Part shown: in pieces, positions 18,057 to 24,064 of the stretch
Numbering within the stretch: the stretch's first letter is position 1
How the letters are laid out: the number at the start of each line of letters is the position of its first letter
From: Zopfochytrium polystomum
Lineage: Eukaryota; Chytridiomycota; Chytridiomycetes; Chytridiales; Chytridiaceae
DNA: 24,064 bases
Direction: 5' to 3'
NCBI GenBank assembly: GCA_025765615.1
Contig: JAIVFJ010000564.1
Span: 1-24,064, forward strand
Program-made: the position numbers and the translations under genes
The notes under the pieces: model-generated
Seen by the model: the letters and a program-made list of their open reading frames with translations, nothing else
The model's database searches: none
What the model was told of the DNA's origin: nothing

Positions 18057-20450
18057 TTACTCAGGTATTATTTCTCCAATACCAAAAGCAGCCACTCCTC
18101 TTTGCTCATAAAATTGCAAGATATCTAGTTCATGTAACAAACTATTGTAAGCCATATACAACATGTAATTAAGGATTTTAGTAACATTACCAATTGTTTG
18201 ATTGCGATTAAATAAAAATTGAAAGCATTGTTATACGATACACCAATTCGCAATGAAAGTTGGAAATCTTCTCAATCATCAAAACCATTTGTACAAATGC
18301 TTCTGAGTTGATCTTTGGTATAAAGCTTGTAAATAACATATCCCGGCGCCTGTCCATGATGAGCACCAACTCCACCAAATTGTATATTAGAAACACAACG
18401 TCGTTTGCCATTAAACATTGGAATGGCGTAAAAAGTAGAGACACTTGGATTTTTAAGAATATTATATATAAATGCTATAAATAGGAACGAAAATTGAAAC
18501 AGAAGCATATTTGATTGAAAAAACGAATTTATCAGTATGTTCCAAGCCAGCGCCTGCAGGATTGTGTTCTGCAATTTTACAGGGGTCAACATCGGGAATA
18601 ATGAAACTAAATTTTCAATATCACTTTGAATTTCTTGATGAAGCATATCTTTTGAACTTTGTCGAGTCATACAATGGCCTGATGTAAAACGCGATTTGTC
18701 GACAGATAATATTTTTACTGTAAATACGTCATCGTTTTTATCATATTCTCTCCTTTCAAAAATATTGTAACAGGAGTCGCAATTCTTAACTACAAACGAT
18801 TTTTTATCTTCTGGCAAATCATCAAATTCAGTGCAAACAGCATCACCATCACTTTTGCCCCTCACAAGAGCCGAGCTGGGAAAGCATGGGGGGTCTGGGT
18901 ATCTGTCACTCAAGGGCCCAGGGTTCAAGTCACGACGCCAGCTGTTGAAGGCAACAAGAAATAGTACAGTCTTGAATCACAAGGAGTGGTGGAGATGCCT
19001 GACAACCCTGTAAGTCCGTAGTGCATGGGGTGGGTTTGCCAAGGTGAAAACTGGACGTAGTCTATAATGGTTCACCATTGATGGCGCTTTCTCTTCCCGT
19101 CAGCCCTTCGGGGCTGGAACAATATAATAAAAATAAAAAAATAAAAAAAAAGCATCACCATCACTTTCAGCTTCGTCGAGGTCTGATTCACATTCATTTG
19201 AAAAAGAATCCGTAATGTCAGTAGTTTCAAATATATCTTCTTCATCGACACGTTTTGCGAAAATTTTAACTTCATTTTTGTGATTTTGTCTAAATTGTTC
19301 TTTTTCGCGCCTTCTCTCATTGATGTCATTATTTAATGCAGAAACACGATCTTTTTTGATTGAAAATAAAAGTTTAAGTTGAATTGAGTAAACAAAAAAT
19401 GGTACTTTGTTTTTAAAGTCTTTTTCGTCTCTTTTATCTCTTTTATCTGTTTTTTTAACAGTTTGTAAGAGTCTTTCAATCAAAGCATTTAACTTATCAA
19501 GACCAAGACTTTCAAATTCTTTTCTCAAATTAGAACCGTTTTCACTGTAAACATTTCCAGAAACATCTGCCTCTGCGATTTCTCGTGTGATTAAATCCCA
19601 TGTCCAATCAACCCAACTATCATCAGGGAGAATTGTGTATCCATCTTCAGGAACATTTGTTTTAAGATTTTTTATTAAGAATTCACAATATTTAGCGAAA
19701 ATTCCAAATTCATAAACAATCTTACCAAGGTCTCTAGGGACATCGTTTGATTTCCTGGACATAATAATTTGTTTTTTAGCCTGACTATATTTATTTTTGT
19801 AGAATCCTAAAATTTTCTTTAATCGTTCAGGAGACTGAATAGTTTCAATATTTAAACGTTGTGATATACCATTTTCAACAACAGCTGAAGCTATTTCATC
19901 ATCAATTTGAGACAATATTGTCCAGTTAGGATTGAACCTTAATTGATAGGTTGGTAATTGATATGAATTGGAGGCTGACTTGAGTATATCTCCATGATAT
20001 TTAAGAAAAAATTTTGTAAAAGCAATACCTTCTCGAGTTGGGATATTTTTCCAATGTTCGTATTCTTCTAATAATTTCGCTTTCTACTAAATCTTCAGTT
20101 ACATGTTCACGAAGATCAAATGCACGACCATCGTAAAGCAAAATAGCATTTTCAGAAGCTTTAATTAAAATTTTATCAGCTTGCACTTCTGCATCATTTT
20201 CATCTTCACCTTCAGATCCATATTCACCTAATTCAATGATTGTAAGTGGTATTGTTGCATTTTCTAGTAACAATTGTGCGAAATGTATCTTCAATAACTT
20301 ACAGATTTCAGGTTTCTTTAACCCTCTAATATTAATATTTGCATCTATAGCCATCTGTTTAAGGTCACTTTTGCGCCAAGGGTTACCTCTTCGGGGATTA
20401 CCTCTTAGGGAATTACAGAGTCTCGAAAAAAATTCTTCAGCTGTTACCAT
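18057..20450 (-). pseudogene. Virus-like gene A: large protein with SAP-like N-terminus, broken (about 690 codons without the SINE)
   Basis: It starts at ATG 20448-20450 and ends at TAA 18057-18059. The first 60 residues hold a basic segment (RGNPRRGNPWRKSDLK) and a pattern LKQMAIDANINIRGLKKPEI that resembles SAP-type DNA-binding motifs, common in large DNA viruses. Further on are charged, helical stretches (KKTDKRDKRDEKDFKNK), an acidic run ending ESDGDA, a Cys pair (VKNCDSCYNIFE), and near the C-terminus IQFGGVGAHHGQAPGYVIYK and RGVAAFGIGEI. I recognise no overall family. A tRNA-derived SINE (18856-19150) sits in the middle; without it and one 17-bp duplication the frame is continuous. Frameshifts occur near 20085, 18590, 18460 and 18215, and an in-frame TGA at 18272-18274 is followed by matching sequence (EDFQLSLRIG). 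It is tandem with gene B and divergent from gene C. Confidence 0.6.
18856..19150 (+). mobile_element. tRNA-derived SINE, 295 bp, with 17-bp target-site duplication
   Basis: The flanks carry AGCATCACCATCACTTT at 18839-18855 and again at 19151-19167. The 5' part resembles a tRNA gene's internal promoter: A box AGCCGAGCTGG (18869-18879), matching RGCNNAGYNGG exactly, and B box GGTTCAAGTCA (18922-18932), one base off consensus, at typical spacing. The 3' end is an A-rich tail interrupted by T (about 19127-19150). The middle (18950-19120) has no tRNA similarity and may match the tail of a partner LINE. The identical 17-bp duplications suggest a fairly recent insertion. A functional tRNA is unlikely, since no cloverleaf acceptor stem closes around the boxes. 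Confidence 0.85.
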
Positions 20451-20494
20451 TTACATTAAGTAAACAAAAAAAAATGTTGGTAAAAATAAATAGT
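20451..20494. promoter_or_regulatory. 44-bp divergent intergenic region between genes A and C
   Basis: The two start codons face away from each other with only 44 bp between them, nearly all A/T on the plus strand, including an A9 run and AAAAATAAATA. Such short AT-rich spacers are typical of large DNA virus promoters. Specific promoter words cannot be assigned. Confidence 0.4.
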
Positions 20495-20976
20495 ATGGAA
20501 GCAGAATCAAAAATCTAGGGAAGAGATCACAAACGTGAATACATAGATCACGCAAAACCTTATCAAAACATGAAGAACTATACAAAAAAAGAATGTGACA
20601 ACATACATTATAATTATAGTAAAAGTGGAGAGTGTGATTTCGAAAAACTTGCAAGAATGGTAAAAGTAATAGACAAGCAAACAAGACTGCTTTTAAAAAT
20701 AGAAAAAGCAAAATCTTTTTTTGAATTGAATCAAATATGTCAAGATGACTTAGGTGAAATGTTTCACGAAGTGTTTGGATAACCATTGCAAATGAATCTC
20801 TCACAAAACTACAAGAAATAACTCAAGATAATACGTTTGTAAAAAGTGTAAATAATTGTATAAGAGACAGAATATTATATATTGAAGCTTGCGAAAATAA
20901 AAGAAATGATAAGAATTTTAGATATGAAAGTCATAAATATGAAGTAATGAAAGCAATTTACTATAAAATCAGATGA
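20495..20976 (+). pseudogene. Virus-like gene C, about 160 codons, broken
   Basis: The possible start ATG at 20495-20497 is followed in frame by a TAG (20516-20518) and then by open sequence. The ATG at 20570 is the first start with an uninterrupted frame (to 20782). Sequence character continues past that stop in another frame (TIANESLTKLQEITQDNTF) to the TGA at 20974-20976, so a frameshift lies near 20778. The protein is Lys/Glu/Asn-rich and helical, with no motif I recognise. It is divergent from gene A, and its stop codon overlaps the start of the next gene by ATGA. Confidence 0.5.
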
Positions 20977-21021
20977 ACACAAACGTTGAAATTGCGAATA
21001 AATTTGTACAGAGAGTAAAAC
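20973..21021 (+). pseudogene. Virus-like gene D, first 16 codons only, cut by the copia insertion
   Basis: An ATG inside the ATGA overlap with gene C opens MNTNVEIANKFVQRVK and reaches the first base of the copia 3' LTR at 21022. The rest would lie on the other side of the copia element, but that side was lost when the telomere formed. The call rests on the stop-start overlap and matching composition. Confidence 0.35.
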
Positions 21022-21167
21022 TGTTGAGATTTGGCCTTTCGTCGTGTGGTTGCGATCACGAGGGCGAGGGGGGCAAACGAGAGGGCGTGACAAGTCAAGT
21101 TTGTGATCAACCCCTTTTTTTCTTCTTTTATATTCTTCCATTTTTCTCGTGAGGGCATATTCCAACA
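21022..21167 (-). mobile_element. 3' LTR of the Ty1/copia element, 146 bp
   Basis: On the minus strand the LTR begins TGTTGGAATATG and ends CTCAACA, with perfect 5-bp TGTTG/CAACA termini. A TATA-like word (GAATATAAAAG, minus strand, near 21125-21140) lies within it. Immediately upstream, 21168-21177 reads CAAGGGGGAG on the minus strand, a typical polypurine tract. Left flank bases AAAAC (21017-21021) would be the target-site duplication, but its partner is not in the window. Confidence 0.8.
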
Positions 21168-21177
21168 CTCCCCCTTG

Positions 21178-21414
21178 CACAAGCGCCTTTAAACGCAAAA
21201 TTACTTCAAAGAAAGAAACTGAGTGAGAGAATTTAAAACGCCACTGCCCAGGTGAAAAACCCAAACCAATTGACCAATCTGGGAAAACCGTAGCAGGGTA
21301 AGGAAAGGAAACGTATCAGGAAGGCGCTGCTGAGGAGAGTACTGCAAAAGGTAGGGAAAACAAAAGGGTGCCCAAAACGGCAAAATGAAAGAAGGCGGTG
21401 CCCCACCCTTGGGC
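21178..21414 (-). other. Untranslated region between copia pol stop and polypurine tract
   Basis: Sequence between the pol stop codon and the 3' LTR on the minus strand. No additional ORF or motif is supportable. Confidence 0.6.
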
Positions 21415-22558
21415 CTAACCCACCACTTTACCCTTGCGTGCCATGCGCGCCCTCCATGCAGCGCCGTGCGCTGCATTCTTCTCCTTGTCCTTGGTCCGTT
21501 TCTGAAGGAAGTGATCTTCGCGGAGTTTTGTCCTAGTTGTTTGTACATGCTCAATCAAATTGTGATGTTCGGCTGGTCCCTTGCTTGAGTCAACAAGTCC
21601 AAGTAGTATTCGGCCTTCAAAAACCATGTCGTGTCCATGGGGCTTGGTGAGGAGATCGGCAAGCTGATCAAAGGAGGGGACGTGATCAACCTGCACAAGA
21701 CCTTCCTCAACAAGCGACCGGATGTGGTGGTAGCGAAGTTGAATGTGCTTGGAGCGGTCTGTATGAAGATCGTTCACCGTCATATGGATTGTTGGTGTGT
21801 TGTCCTCATAAGCAGTCAGTGGTAGCTTGAGGGGCATCTTGACTGACAGGTGAAGGTTGTTGATAGCCTCAAGCTCCCGACCAAGTTCACTGAGGGCAAT
21901 ATACTCTGCTGCTGTTGATGATGTGGGGATCGTTGACGAACGCATCGACATTGCTCCCCCTGCTAGCAGCACGAGGTATGCTATCTGCGAGCAAGAGTCA
22001 TGGCGGGAGTTGAATGATGCGTCCGCGTATCCGACAGGCTGAGGGATGCCGTCTGCACTGTAGCAAAGTCCAACTGTGGTGGTGGCCTTGACATACCCAA
22101 CAACATCCAACAGCTCACGCCAATGCCATCTGCATGGATCCTGGGCAAAGGAGCCAAGTAGACTGACACTGAGTGCAAGGTCTGGTCTGGTTGATGTCGC
22201 TGCGTAGTTGAGGCTGCCAATCACACGGAGATACTCAGTGCTGTTGACACTCTCTTCGTCAGGGTCGATGGATTCTGGCTCGCGAGGGGTGAGCTTGGAG
22301 GTAGTCTTATGTGGTGCGCCTCGAGGCCACACAGTGCCGTGTTCAGCCTCAAAGCGAGATAGGAAGTTTCGGATGAAGTTAGCTTGGTGAATGATTGTGA
22401 AGTTTGAATCACGGATAACTTCCATTGAGAGAACGTAGGTGAGCTTCCCAAGCTCCCGAAGCTTGAACTCCCCCTTGAGGTCAGCAATTGCATCCTTGAT
22501 AGCAGCAGTGTGACCGAACAAGGGGAGGTCATCAACATAGGTGAGGATGAAGCAAATT

Positions 22559-22866
22559 TGTCAGGAACAGGGCAGGACAGGACAAGGCAGACAAGGAACT
22601 GAGAGGAGTGATGATTGTATTGGAAACAATAATTCACTTGAGGGATGGGACAGGTCCCCCATCCCCCTTTTATACCTTTTGAGAGTCTTCCTTGTCAAGA
22701 CTCAAAGAAAGTTCCAGAAAGAGCAATTAGTAATACAATGATACCAATGATACCAATGACAACAAGACAAGTCAGGAGAGCAAAGAAGGTTCCAGAAGGT
22801 TCCACAAGGTTCCATGAAGGAATGTTCTAGGAGGTTCCAGAGGTTTCCAGAGGGTGATTCATAACA
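22559..22866 (-). mobile_element. 308-bp solo LTR of a second family, inserted in copia RT
   Basis: Flanked by AAATT at 22554-22558 and 22867-22871. On the minus strand it starts TGTTATGAATC and ends TTCCTGACA. It has TATAAAAG (minus strand, 22674-22667) followed by a G-rich run, and a heat-shock-element-like array upstream. Its ends differ from the host copia LTR (TGTTGGAATATG), so it belongs to another family. The absence of internal sequence indicates recombination between two LTRs. Confidence 0.85.
22785..22812 (-). promoter_or_regulatory. Heat-shock-element-like array in the LTR U3
   Basis: Three 10-bp tandem units (GAAGGTTCCA, GAAGGTTCCA, CAAGGTTCCA) give alternating GAA and TTC words with exact 2-base spacing: GAA-TTC-GAA-TTC, then a CAA variant and TTC. 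This matches the nGAAnnTTCn consensus for heat-shock factor, with five perfect pentamers out of six. It lies about 110 bp upstream of the TATA box in the LTR's own orientation. Confidence 0.6.
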
Positions 22867-23838
22867 AAATTCCATGCTGGTTCTGCCACCAGAACAAGCA
22901 TGGGTCAGCCCGACTCTGCTGGAATCCCTTCGACCGTAGGTGTGCTGCAAGGTGCAGGTACCAAGTCCGACCTGATTGCTTCAGCCCGTACAATCCCTTC
23001 TGGAGTAACCAAACCATTCCAGGGAGGATTGGTACACCAGATGGCAGCGCCATGAAGATGGCGACATCGAGTATTCCGTACAGGTAGGCTGAGGAGATGT
23101 CGATCATCTCCATGTCCCAGCCATACAGGGTGCTGAGGGCAATCATCCATCGGAGAGTGTTACCTCAAATTACCGGCGAGTATGTCAGAGTGAAGTCAAT
23201 GCTGGGCTGCTGCGTGAAACCACGAGCAACAAGTCTCGCGCGAAATCGTTCGAAGGGGCCATCGGGTTTGAACTTCAGCTTGTATACCCACTTGCAACTC
23301 ACAATGTTTGTGTTGGGTGGAGCTGTGGCTTCGATGAATACGCCCATGCTGCGGAGCATGCTCAGTTTGTACTCTTCGGCCTCTCTCCACTCTTTGGCAA
23401 AGGGTGAAGCCATGGCCTCCTCGTGCGTCAGCGGATCCTTGTATGTGTCAGGTGACACTCAAACTTTGTTGGAGTTGACATTGAAAGCAAAGAGTGGTCT
23501 GTCTTCGTCGTCTGAGTCTGACATGTACACAGATTGATCGTCGTTGTCGTCAGAGTCCTCATATGGTCCACACGCAAATAACGCATCTGGCACGTCAGGA
23601 GCACTCTCAGCAGCAGGTGGGTCACTTGGCATGGCTGGTTCTGCCGCATCACTGGGCCTTCCACCCCTTGCAATGTGAGTGTCCCAGGCTCGCGTGGGCG
23701 CAGAGCCCCACCCCACGGGGCTGGGCTCTCACCATCCACGGCCACTGGAACCTCTGCGCTGGACTGAGATGCCACATCTACAAAGCCGCTAGGCCCACCG
23801 CCCCTAGCGCCGCTGGAAGGGCGGTCCCCAAACACACC

Positions 23839-24064
23839 AGGGTCAGGGTTAGGGTTAGGGTTAGGGTTAAGCAGGGGTAGGGTTAGGTTTAGGGTTAGGG
23901 TTAGGGTTAGGCTTAAGGTTAGGGTTAGGGTTAGGGTTAGGGTTAGGGTTAGGGTTAGGGTTAGGATTAGGGTTAGGGTTAGGGTTAGGGTTAGGGTTAG
24001 GGTTAGGGTTAGGGTTAGGGTTAGGGTTAGGGTTAGGGTTAGGTTAGGGTTAGGGTTAGGGTTA
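23839..24064 (+). repeat. Terminal telomere array, (TTAGGG)n
   Basis: About 225 bp of TTAGGG repeats run to the window edge, G-rich strand toward the end. The proximal 90 bp contain variants (GGGTCAGGG, TTAAGCAGGGG, TTAGGTTTAGGG, GGCTTAAGG), while the distal part is nearly perfect with isolated TTAGGA and GGTTAGGTTAGGG slips. The junction with copia linker sequence is abrupt. Confidence 0.97.

Larger units (their letters stand above)
21415..23838 (-). pseudogene. Ty1/copia pol, 5'-truncated: linker, reverse transcriptase, RNase H
   Basis: Read on the minus strand. An acidic linker (DSDDEDRPLFAFNVNSNK) leads into the copia-type RT: MASPFAKEWREAE, CKWVYKLKFKPDG, RARLVARGFTQ, then LYGLKQSGRTWY and the catalytic ILTYVDDLPLFG. 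RNase H follows (VGYADASFNSRHD and SSTAAEYIALSELGRELEA). The stop is at 21415. Gag, protease, integrase and the 5' LTR are absent because the element stops at the telomere. Two in-frame TGA codons occur (about 23456-23458 and 23165-23167), each followed by matching sequence in the same frame, and the gene is split by a 308-bp solo LTR just before the YVDD motif. Excising that LTR with one AAATT copy restores the frame exactly. No protein can be made from it now. Confidence 0.9.

Noticed and set aside
18856..18940. A functional tRNA gene
   Set aside because: A and B boxes are present but no acceptor stem closes, and the sequence continues into a body with an A-rich tail and target-site duplications, as in a SINE.
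23459..23880. ORFs running into the telomere (128 aa plus, 135 aa minus)
   Set aside because: The plus-strand frame is antisense to copia and ends in repeated VRVR from TTAGGG; the minus-strand frame is the shifted copia linker.

Overview
This is a subtelomeric, chromosome-end window from a eukaryote. The right edge is a (TTAGGG)n array whose G-rich strand runs 5'->3' out of the window, so position 24064 points toward the chromosome end. Spliceosomal introns of 45-100 bp with GT..AG borders, AATAAA signals, LTR and non-LTR retrotransposons and a tRNA-type SINE all fit. Compact introns plus a NACHT-WD40 receptor with near-identical repeats suggest an early-diverging fungus such as a chytrid. 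That assignment is inference; another TTAGGG-bearing protist or opisthokont is possible.

Layout. 1-3060 is GC-rich: a diverged repeat, a possible small membrane-protein ORF on the minus strand, and a broken gene (1727-3057) of a family I cannot name. 3445-4912 is a 5'-truncated non-LTR retrotransposon tail with short TTAGGG tracts at both ends. 4913-8788 holds no gene I can support, only simple repeats. 8789-13757 is the best gene here: six exons encoding about 1559 aa with PB1-like, TIR, NACHT and WD40 parts, that is, an NLR-type innate immune receptor. About 13,980-21,021 is an AT-rich, tightly packed block of decayed genes that looks like an endogenised large DNA virus or virus-like element: two long minus-strand genes, a divergent plus-strand gene and the start of a fourth. 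21,022-23,838 is a minus-strand Ty1/copia element that has its 3' LTR but lost its 5' half where the telomere begins. 23,839-24,064 is telomere.

The layers of insertion can be ordered. The virus-like block was hit by a 1453-bp LTR-like element (TSD TAAG), by a 295-bp tRNA-derived SINE (17-bp TSD) and by the copia element at 21,021. The copia element was hit by a 308-bp solo LTR (TSD AAATT) of another family, whose presumed promoter carries a textbook heat-shock element. In three cases removing the insert with one TSD copy restores the reading frame, which confirms the boundaries.

Only the NLR gene looks intact and functional. Everything after it carries frameshifts and stop codons, the stops mostly TGA. 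An intact NACHT-WD40 receptor in a fast-changing chromosome end, beside virus-derived DNA and young transposons, fits a region where recognition repeats can diversify. Any functional link between the receptor and its neighbours is speculation.
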